Assembly: GCA_037133215.1 (NCBI GenBank)
Contig: JBAXOM010000056.1
Span: 1 to 13,531, forward strand
DNA length: 13,531 nt
Source: F1-60-MAGs149 sp037133215
GTDB lineage: Bacteria > Actinomycetota > Thermoleophilia > Gaiellales > F1-60-MAGs149
Direction: 5' to 3'
A model generated the notes under the pieces. The model searched no databases. It was not told where the DNA came from and saw nothing but the letters and a program-made list of their open reading frames with translations. Positions 1-5,791 of the stretch are shown in pieces; within the stretch, counting starts at the first letter, position 1; each line of letters opens with the position of its first letter. The position numbers and the translations under genes were made by a program.

Positions 1-705
1 GTCGAGGAGCACCTCAAGGGCGAGCCGGGCTATGCCAATGGCGTCGCCGAGCTCGTGGTTGCGGAGTCTGCGCACCTCACGTATGTCGTGGTCCAGGATC
101 GCAACAACGCCTCGCTGCACTTTGCTGCCCATCGTGCCGAAGTTGCCAAGGACGCCACGCTCGAGTGGGCGGCCTGTTCGACAGGCTCGAAGACGGGCAA
201 GACGCGCATGGAGACGCGCCTGACGGGTGAAGGCTCGACGGGTCGCCTGAGTGCGGTCTATGTCGTCGACGGCAAGCGTCACCTCGATCTCGATACGACG
301 CAAGAGCACGATGCGCCGAACGCGGTCTCCGATTTGGCCTTCAAGGGTGTGCTGCTCGACGACGCGCGGTCGGTCTGGCGCGGCGTGATTCGTGTTGCTG
401 AAGGTGCCCACGGCACCGACGCCTACCAGGAGAACCGCAATCTGCTGCTCTCGCCGAAGGCACGCGCCGACAGCATTCCTGGTCTCGAGATCGACACCAA
501 CGATGTCCGCTGCACGCACGGTGCGACGGCTGGACCGGTCGATCCGATGCTCAAGTTCTATTTGATGAGCCGCGGCATCCCCGCGGTCGAGGCCGAGCGC
601 ATGATCGTCGAGGGCTTCCTCGAGGACGCCCTCGAGCGCATCCCGGACGAGCGCATCCGCACCGCCCTGACCACTGCGGTCATGCAGCGCATCCCGATCT
701 TCTAG
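1..705 (+). CDS. sufD: Fe-S cluster assembly protein SufD, C-terminal part (5' end outside window)
   Basis: SufD is a subunit of the SufBCD scaffold complex, which builds Fe-S clusters in the cytosol. The reading frame is open from base 1, so the N-terminus is missing; 234 residues are visible. They form the SufB/SufD beta-helix and C-terminal helices. The segment RCTHGATAGPVDP (about bases 508-546) matches the conserved C/S-HGAT motif of SufD, with the His at 517-519. It is followed by FYLMSRGIP, the usual helix start, and a tail ending in ERIPDERIR. The tail and the HGAT motif favour SufD over SufB. The stop TAG is at 703-705. The next suf gene expected, sufS, appears only at 13377. The stop codon overlaps a 9-base sequence, AGTTCTCAC, that recurs on the far side of the palindromic repeat just downstream. 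Family assignment is firm; the D versus B call is very likely. Confidence 0.93.
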   Translation, partial: VEEHLKGEPGYANGVAELVVAESAHLTYVVVQDRNNASLHFAAHRAEVAKDATLEWAACSTGSKTGKTRMETRLTGEGSTGRLSAVYVVDGKRHLDLDTTQEHDAPNAVSDLAFKGVLLDDARSVWRGVIRVAEGAHGTDAYQENRNLLLSPKARADSIPGLEIDTNDVRCTHGATAGPVDPMLKFYLMSRGIPAVEAERMIVEGFLEDALERIPDERIRTALTTAVMQRIPIF

Positions 706-718
706 TTCTCACCCCGCT

Positions 719-753
719 CAATGTCCAGAAGGGGTCAGGCACCTTCTGGACAG
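719..753 (+). repeat. REP-like palindromic repeat, single copy
   Basis: Perfect 11-base arms TGTCCAGAAGG (722-732) and CCTTCTGGACA (742-752) enclose a 9-base loop. Bases 718-742 are identical to 5676-5700, the left half of the inverted pair farther on. GC-rich dispersed hairpins of this kind are typical of REP elements mobilised by Y1 (RAYT) transposases, but no such transposase is in the window. The hairpin lies 16 bases after the sufD stop. It could stop or stabilise the transcript, although no T tract follows. Confidence 0.75.
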
Positions 754-881
754 TGGGAAGTTCTCACGGTGCGGGAACACTCCCTTGCGTTGCGGTCGAG
801 CATGTGCGACAAAGTGCTCTACGTGCGCGGCACCTGCTGTCGTGATCGCCATTGAATGACCATAGATCGGGAGTCCGCCAC

Positions 882-2126
882 ATGACACAGCCAGCGCCCC
901 AGTCTGAAGCCGCCTTTCTGGCTGAGCTCTCTGCCGTCGAGCGGTTTCCACCCGACCTGGATTTTCAGCAGTTGCAGCGTGGCCGCCTTGGGCGCCTGCA
1001 GGAGCAGATGCACAAATATGAGCTGCCTGTCTGCCTCTTCTTTAACGGCGCGAATATTCGTTACTCCACGGGAAGTGGTGCGATGTGCGCCTGGGCCGAG
1101 AGTGCATTCGCTCGCTTCTGCATCGTGCCGGCCGATGGTGACCCGATTCTGTTTGAGGCGGAGTCGTCCGCGCACGTCGAGGGACGTCTTGTCAGTGACC
1201 TGCGGCCCGCCCACTACTGGTACATGGAGGGTTCGCCCACCACGGAGTACGTGCGTCGTTGGGCGCTCGATGTGAAGTCCGTCTTGGCCGAGCTCGGCCT
1301 GGAGGGTCAGCCGCTCGCTGTCGACAAGCTCGATACCGTTGGCTTTCTCGCGCTCCAGAACGAGGGCATTCGGATCATCGATTCGAGCCCTGCCACGGTT
1401 GACGCACGCGAGGTCAAGACGCCCGAGGAAGTCCGGCTGATGGAGGTCAACGGCATCGTTGGATCGGCGATGCTTGCCGACTTCGAGGCCGCCGTCGTGC
1501 CGGGTGTGCGGGAGTGCGAGTTGATGGCCGTGCTCTCGGAATCATTGATCCGCCATCGTGGCGAATATCTCTTCACAGGCCTCGTGGCATCGGGGCAAAA
1601 TACGAATCCGTGGGGGACTGAGGCGACGACGCGAGCGGTTGAGACGGGAGATCTCGTTGGTGTGGACACGGATGGTGTTGGCTACGAGGGCTACGTTATT
1701 GATGTCTCGCGCACCTTCCTCTGTGGCGATGCGCCAACAGCACGACAGCGAGAGGCCTATGCCGCTGCGCACGACCAACTCGAGGGGATGCAGGCAGCAC
1801 TCAAGCCCGGCATCACCTTCGACGAGTTTGCGCGCGCCTCGCCAGTGTTGCCAGAGAAGTACCGCGACCAGCGCTACTACGCCCGAGCGCATCAGGCCGG
1901 CCTCGAAGACGAGGGCCCCTCGGTGTTCTATCTCGAAGACGTTGGCGAGCATGGCATGGTGGCCAGTGATCGCATGATCCAGCCAAACATGGTCTTTTGC
2001 CTTGAGGCCTATGCAGGCGAGGTTGGTGGCCCGGATGGCGTGAAGCTGGAGAATCAAATCCTCGTCACCGAAGACGGCTGCCGCCTGTTGTGCGACTACC
2101 CGTATGACCCGAAACTGTTCGGATAG
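882..2126 (+). CDS. M24 (pita-bread fold) metalloenzyme, DddP/creatinase-like
   Basis: A 414-residue cytosolic protein with a creatinase-type N-terminal domain (about 30-170) and an M24 catalytic domain (about 180-405). Visible metal ligands are D262, D264 and D274 in the VDTDGVGYEGYVIDVSRT segment, H337, E375 in CLEAY and E390 in KLENQ. The D-x-D plus 12-residue spacing, the HxxGLxDE segment with D343, and the C-terminal TEDG...YPYDPKLFG resemble the DMSP lyase DddP, as recalled from its published sequence and structure (there D295/D297/D307/H371/E406/E421 with catalytic D377). The order also suits other non-peptidase M24 enzymes such as creatinase and ectoine hydrolase, so a plain Xaa-Pro aminopeptidase label is probably wrong. 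The ATG at 882 is chosen because GGGAG (869-873) sits 8 bases upstream; a TTG at 852 has no such site. It is first in a group with the oxygenase and lyase genes downstream. DMSP cleavage itself is inference. Confidence 0.88.
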   Translation: MTQPAPQSEAAFLAELSAVERFPPDLDFQQLQRGRLGRLQEQMHKYELPVCLFFNGANIRYSTGSGAMCAWAESAFARFCIVPADGDPILFEAESSAHVEGRLVSDLRPAHYWYMEGSPTTEYVRRWALDVKSVLAELGLEGQPLAVDKLDTVGFLALQNEGIRIIDSSPATVDAREVKTPEEVRLMEVNGIVGSAMLADFEAAVVPGVRECELMAVLSESLIRHRGEYLFTGLVASGQNTNPWGTEATTRAVETGDLVGVDTDGVGYEGYVIDVSRTFLCGDAPTARQREAYAAAHDQLEGMQAALKPGITFDEFARASPVLPEKYRDQRYYARAHQAGLEDEGPSVFYLEDVGEHGMVASDRMIQPNMVFCLEAYAGEVGGPDGVKLENQILVTEDGCRLLCDYPYDPKLFG

Positions 2127-2142
2127 ACGCGGTTTCCCGCTA

Positions 2143-2164
2143 AATGAGAAAACAATTTCTCATT
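2143..2164. promoter_or_regulatory. Perfect AT-rich palindrome between the M24 and oxygenase genes (operator or hairpin candidate)
   Basis: Arms AATGAGAAA (2143-2151) and TTTCTCATT (2156-2164) are perfectly complementary around a 4-base loop. The core GAAA-N4-TTTC resembles sites bound by IclR-family regulators, and an IclR gene closes this cluster. No T tract follows, so a rho-independent terminator is less likely. It lies 53 bases before the oxygenase start, where an operator over a second promoter would fit. Confidence 0.45.
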
Positions 2165-2216
2165 AACAGGTTCGCGCCTGTACGATCAATCGCATTCCGT
2201 ACGAAGGAGACCCGCC

Positions 2217-3029
2217 ATGAGCCTGCAGTCTGATTCCCCCCTCGCGCCCTACATCGACCTTGAGCAATACCCCATCCATGATCTCGATAGCCCCGCTGGT
2301 CGAGCACTGCTCGAGCGGTGTCAGACGGACCTGCGGGCACAGGGTGCCTGCCAGCTCGACGGCTTTCTCAGCGCAGAGGGTATTGCTCTGCTGGCGGACG
2401 AGGCAGCCAGCCTGAGCGACCAGACCTTCCGCAACGAGGTCGAGCACAACGCCTACTTCGAGGACATCGAACCCGGCACGCCCGAGGATGACCCGCGACG
2501 CATGATGGAGCGGGCCTCGCAGGCGACGGTCGCCTATGACCTGATCCCCGAGAACGCTGGCATTCGCGGAATCTACGACTCGGATGATTTCCTCCGTTTC
2601 GTCGGCGAGTCGCTCGAGAAGGATCCCTTCTATCGCAACGCGGACCCACTCGGCGCGGTCAACCTCGTCTACTACGAAGAGGGCGATGAGCTCGGCTGGC
2701 ACTTCGATCGTGCGGAGTTTGTGGTGACGATGATGATCCAGCCAGCAAAGACGGGCGGCGACTTCGAATACGTCCCCTATCTCCGCAGCGAGACCGAGGA
2801 GAACTACCCGCGCGTCAAGAGCCTTCTCGAAGGTGATTTGACGGAGGCCATCCACCTGCCGAGCAAGGCCGGCACGCTGGCCTTCTTCCGGGGACGCCAC
2901 TCAATCCATCGTGTGACGCCGATCGAGGGCGACGTGCTGCGAGTCAACGCGGTGCTCTCGTTCGCCGACAAGCCCGGTCACAAGCTCAATGCGCTAACCC
3001 AGGAGATGTTCTACGGGCGCACGGCATAG
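2217..3029 (+). CDS. Fe(II)/2-oxoglutarate-dependent oxygenase
   Basis: A 270-residue cytosolic protein that probably hydroxylates a small molecule using Fe(II), O2 and 2-oxoglutarate. The iron-binding facial triad is visible as H162-F163-D164 (GWHFDRAEF) and H231 (SIHRVTPI), followed by R242 (VLRVNAVLSF), which should bind the 2-oxoglutarate carboxylate. The jelly-roll core spans about 145-250, with a long helical N-terminal part. The carboxylate in HxD points to hydroxylation; the related BesD-type halogenases have Gly or Ala there. The start is well supported by AAGGAG at 2204-2209, 7 bases upstream of ATG. The gene follows the M24 gene after 90 bases and precedes the lyase-like gene by 89 bases in the same direction, which suggests one pathway. 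The substrate cannot be read from the sequence; an amino acid or betaine-like compound would fit the neighbours. Confidence 0.88.
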   Translation: MSLQSDSPLAPYIDLEQYPIHDLDSPAGRALLERCQTDLRAQGACQLDGFLSAEGIALLADEAASLSDQTFRNEVEHNAYFEDIEPGTPEDDPRRMMERASQATVAYDLIPENAGIRGIYDSDDFLRFVGESLEKDPFYRNADPLGAVNLVYYEEGDELGWHFDRAEFVVTMMIQPAKTGGDFEYVPYLRSETEENYPRVKSLLEGDLTEAIHLPSKAGTLAFFRGRHSIHRVTPIEGDVLRVNAVLSFADKPGHKLNALTQEMFYGRTA

Positions 3030-3118
3030 GTAGGTGGGCGCTGCGCAAGCGGCTACCGTTGGCGGAGGAGGAGTGGCATGAGAAGGAAGGCTTCGATGGT
3101 GGACGCGAGGATGTCGAC

Positions 3119-4555
3119 ATGACCGTGCTGCTGGATGGGCGCAGCCTGACGATCGGGGAGGTCGTCCGTGTCGCTCGTGCTGGCGAGTCGGTGGAGCTGA
3201 CCGTAGAGGCGATTGAGCAGATGGGGCGCTCCCGCGAGGTGATGGTTGCGGCAGCTGCAGGGGGGCAGTCGATCTACGGGTTCACAACCGCTGTGGGTGC
3301 GCTCAAATACGTCAATCTTGAAGGCTCAGACATCCACCAGTTCAACCGCACAATGGTGATCAGCTGTCGGACAGGTCATGGCGAGCCGGTTGCGCAAGAG
3401 GTGGTTCGTGGAACTCTTCTCCGCCTCGCCAACCACCTTGCGCGTGGTGTGACGGGTGCCCGCCCCGAGCTCGCACAGCTGGTGCTGCGCGCGATCAACG
3501 AGAATTGGGAATTACCAATTCGCCCGCTCGGGTCGGTCGGTCAGGCCGATCTGACACCGCTTGGCGACCTGGCAGGCGCGCTGATCGATCGGGAGTCATT
3601 TCGACTCGAGGGCGGTGAGGGTCTCGCGCTGATCAGCAATAACGCCTACTCGACCGCGCAGGCTGCGTTGGCGTTTGCCGATCTCGAGAGTCTTGTTGAC
3701 ACGCTAGACGTCGCCGGCGCGCTCGAGCTGGAGGCGTTCTTGGCGAACCCGTCGATCGTGGACGAGGCACTCACCGAGCGCCCCTACCTGGGCCTGCAAC
3801 TGACATCCGCGCGACTACGCGAATTGCTTGCGGAGAGCGAACTCTGGGATGACGGGGTGCCACGTCACCTGCAGGATCCGCTGACCTTCCGCTGCCTTCC
3901 CCAGGTCCACGGCGCGATGCGCGATGCGCTGGCTTTTGCCGACCACCAGTTGACGATCGAACTCAATGCACTGCAAGGCAATCCGTTTGTCTCGGTTGAG
4001 CATCAACGGGTGGTCCCTAATGGCAGTTTCGATTCGCTGCCGCTCGCGGCTGCGCTCGACTTCGTGCGGATTTCGCTCGCACCCGTTCTGATCAGCGCGA
4101 ACGAACGCATGATGAAGCTGCTCACGGGCAGCTCGTCGGGGCTCGAGCCGGGTCTGACGACGGATCACCATCTTGGCCACGATGGCTATAACGAATACGG
4201 TGTCGCCGGCCAATCAATAGTTTCGGAAGCCTGTCTGCTGGCTGCCCCTGTTTCCTTTCAGATGGTCAGTTCCAGCCAAGCGGAAGGCATTGAGGACCGC
4301 ACGGCTCTGACGTCGCTATCGGCGCGGCGCCTCGCAGAGATGGTGCGCCTCGGGGGGTACGTCGTCGCAATGGAACTGGTGGCAGCGACGCAGGCAATCG
4401 ATCTGCGTGACGGCCCACGGCTCGGCACGGGCACGCAGGTGGCCTACGACCAGATCCGAGCAACGCTTCCAGCGCTGCTTGACGGCGAAGCCATTCCGAT
4501 CGAGATCGATACGGTCATCGAGCAGGTACGGGCGGGCCACTACCGGCTGGCCTAG
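3119..4555 (+). CDS. Histidine ammonia-lyase-fold protein lacking the MIO-forming ASG triad
   Basis: A 478-residue member of the aromatic amino acid lyase family (HAL/PAL/TAL). Conserved features include Y53 in YGFTTAVG (catalytic Tyr of HAL), R258 in QDPLTFRCLPQVHG, the NGSFDSLPLA segment (301-310), E392-D393 in the motif matching SANQEDH, and the usual C-terminal DGPRLGTGT. The loop that should read GSVG-ASG-DLAPL reads GSVG-QA-DLTPL (138-147), so the Ala-Ser-Gly that cyclises to the electrophilic MIO group is replaced by Gln-Ala with one residue lost. The NGT asparagine of HAL becomes Ser (173) and the Tyr before R258 becomes Leu (255). An ordinary histidine ammonia-lyase label is therefore unsafe. 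Ergothionase, which eliminates trimethylamine, is a precedent for a lyase with a better leaving group in this fold. Start ATG 3119 has GAGG at 3107-3110; the longer TTG frame from 3059 adds a low-complexity leader and is rejected. Confidence 0.87.
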   Translation: MTVLLDGRSLTIGEVVRVARAGESVELTVEAIEQMGRSREVMVAAAAGGQSIYGFTTAVGALKYVNLEGSDIHQFNRTMVISCRTGHGEPVAQEVVRGTLLRLANHLARGVTGARPELAQLVLRAINENWELPIRPLGSVGQADLTPLGDLAGALIDRESFRLEGGEGLALISNNAYSTAQAALAFADLESLVDTLDVAGALELEAFLANPSIVDEALTERPYLGLQLTSARLRELLAESELWDDGVPRHLQDPLTFRCLPQVHGAMRDALAFADHQLTIELNALQGNPFVSVEHQRVVPNGSFDSLPLAAALDFVRISLAPVLISANERMMKLLTGSSSGLEPGLTTDHHLGHDGYNEYGVAGQSIVSEACLLAAPVSFQMVSSSQAEGIEDRTALTSLSARRLAEMVRLGGYVVAMELVAATQAIDLRDGPRLGTGTQVAYDQIRATLPALLDGEAIPIEIDTVIEQVRAGHYRLA

Positions 4556-4561
4556 CTTGGG

Positions 4562-5296
4562 CTAGATCAGCGCCTCAAGATCGCTGCGGGCGCTCAATAG
4601 GAGTGCCTTGGCAAGGTGCTGCCAGGCTCCGTCACCGCGACCTTCTGGTGCAGCAATTGCGATCACCAGTACGCACTCGTCGGCACGGAGGATCGGGCAG
4701 GCAACGGCGATTGCGCCCTTGACAAGCTCGCTCCGCGAGGTCACAAAGCCGGTGGCACGAATGGAGGCGAGTCGCTTGGGGAGTGCTTGAGCGCTGATCG
4801 TGGCTTTCGTGATCGGCTCGACCGACGCCAGCACCTCGGCCTGGACGGCCGCGGGTGCGTACGCGAGCAGCACGCGGCTCGCGGCGCCGGCGTGGAGTGG
4901 CAGGACCTGGCCAATCTCGAACGTCATCCGCATCGAGTGGCGCGACTCGACTTGGTCGAGGCAAAGCGCGTGCGAGCCGTTGCGAACAGCAATCAACGCG
5001 GTTTCGCCCGATTCGCGGGCGAGGCGCTCGAGTGTCGGGCGGGCGAGTCGGCGCAACTCGGTGCGCGAGGGTTGGTCAGCACGTTGGTTGGCAATGCGAG
5101 GTCCCGGACGATAGGCACTCTGGTGCTCGATGAGGAATCCCGCGTCGCGAAAATCGCGCAGATAGCGATAGACCGTGGAAACCGGTAGCCCCAACTCGGC
5201 TGCTACCTCGTCGACGCGAGCCTCGCCACGTTCGACAACGATCGCCAGCACGGAGAGAGCACGGCTGAGCGAGGTACGGGATTCCGGAGCAGACAT
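4562..5296 (-). CDS. IclR-family transcriptional regulator
   Basis: A 244-residue DNA-binding regulator. The N-terminal winged helix-turn-helix is at about 8-70, with the recognition region LGLPVSTVYRYLRDFRDAGF. The C-terminal effector-binding (IclR/GAF-like) domain covers about 80-240, with typical segments RNGSHALCLDQVES, LPLHAGAASRVLLAY, SRSELVKGAIAVACPI and VIAIAAPEGR. It is convergent with the lyase-like gene, the two stops being 6 bases apart, so it probably controls the upstream catabolic group in response to a substrate or product. No Shine-Dalgarno sequence precedes its ATG. A promoter placed so that transcription begins at or next to the ATG suggests a leaderless mRNA, and a palindrome over the -10 box suggests autoregulation. 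The family call is secure; the regulon is inferred. Confidence 0.93.
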   Translation of the reverse strand: MSAPESRTSLSRALSVLAIVVERGEARVDEVAAELGLPVSTVYRYLRDFRDAGFLIEHQSAYRPGPRIANQRADQPSRTELRRLARPTLERLARESGETALIAVRNGSHALCLDQVESRHSMRMTFEIGQVLPLHAGAASRVLLAYAPAAVQAEVLASVEPITKATISAQALPKRLASIRATGFVTSRSELVKGAIAVACPILRADECVLVIAIAAPEGRGDGAWQHLAKALLLSARSDLEALI

Positions 5297-5331
5297 TTTT
5301 TCAGTATATGAAACATTGCGCTATCAGTTAA
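5296..5331 (-). promoter_or_regulatory. Candidate leaderless promoter of the IclR gene with overlapping palindrome
   Basis: Read on the - strand: -35 TTAACT (5326-5331), a 17-base spacer, -10 TATACT (5303-5308), then 6 bases to the ATG, so transcription would start at about the A of ATG. The palindrome TTTCAGTATATGAAA (5299-5313, arms TTTCA/TGAAA) covers the -10 box and is a plausible autorepressor site. The arrangement is read by eye; no transcript data. Confidence 0.5.
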
Positions 5332-5384
5332 TAGTAAAAACGTCACCGGCGGCCAGCGAAGGAGATCCTACCGCGCAGCGGTCG

Positions 5385-5628
5385 TCAGCGGTCGTCAAGG
5401 ACGAGCAGCTGGCGCCAGACACCAAGATAAGCGTCGTGATGATCGCTGTCTCGAATCGCGTTCTTGAAGTTCGGATACGTCACTTCGGCGAGCAGGGCCA
5501 GGAGTGGCTGGGACCAGCTCGGCCAGCGCATCGATGTCCTGCTTACAACGCGCACGGATCAGCAATAGGTTGTCGTCTTCGCGGTGTTCGACGACGGAGA
5601 AAAACCCGCGTGTAGTCATCAGCCACAT
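5385..5628 (-). pseudogene. Remnant of a small conserved hypothetical gene with internal deletion and frameshift
   Basis: Read on the - strand from ATG at 5628, the first frame gives a convincing protein start, MWLMTTRGFFSVVEHR, continuing through LLLIRARCKQDIDALAEL. This matches the opening of a widespread small actinobacterial hypothetical family that I recall (MW-TTRGF-S-V-HR-D...RAR...D-ALAELVP). The same frame then runs into unlike sequence. In the next frame, overlapping from 5531, the family's ending is readable as WSQPLLALLAE, VTYPNFKNAIRD and YLGVWRQLL, ending at TGA 5385-5387. The middle segment of the family, an estimated 25-35 residues, is absent, and its loss joined the halves out of frame. 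The function of the intact family is unknown to me. A 10-base tandem duplication, AGCGGTCGTC twice (5377-5396), overlaps the 3' end. A sequencing error alone would not remove the middle segment. Confidence 0.65.
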
Positions 5629-5676
5629 GTAAAAGAGTCGGCTGGGTGGCGCCGTGGCTTACGAGCAGTTGGCGAT

Positions 5677-5781
5677 CAATGTCCAGAAGGGGTCAGGCAC
5701 GATCTGGATATTCGGTGCCGTGCGACTCCGTGGGTAGGTCTGACGAATGTCCAGATCGTGCCTGACCCCTTCTAGACATTG
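5677..5781. repeat. REPIN-like inverted pair of the palindromic repeat
   Basis: Left unit 5677-5714 and right unit 5744-5781 are reverse complements over 38 bases with two mismatches (at 5684 and 5709), separated by 29 bases. Each unit is itself an imperfect hairpin. Bases 5676-5700 are identical to 718-742 near sufD. Two REPs in opposite orientation are the definition of a REPIN. The pair ends 10 bases after the stop of the - strand propeller gene, so it may also act at the 3' end of that transcript. A 10-base direct repeat TGGGTGGCGC occurs at 5643-5652 and 5780-5789. Confidence 0.75.
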
Positions 5782-5791
5782 GGTGGCGCGA

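Noticed and set aside
722..752. Rho-independent terminator of sufD
   Set aside because: The hairpin is strong but no T tract follows, and the same sequence recurs as a dispersed repeat.
852..881. TTG start for the M24 gene
   Set aside because: The ATG at 882 has GGGAG 8 bases upstream; the extra ten residues match nothing in the family.
3059..3118. TTG start for the lyase-like gene
   Set aside because: The residues MTVLLDGRSLT after ATG 3119 are the usual family start, and GAGG precedes it.
3119..4555. Simple hutH (histidine ammonia-lyase) label
   Set aside because: The ASG triad needed for MIO is absent and other HAL active-site positions differ.
4616..5188. Plus-strand frame opposite the IclR gene
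   Set aside because: It is the antisense shadow of a clear IclR coding sequence.
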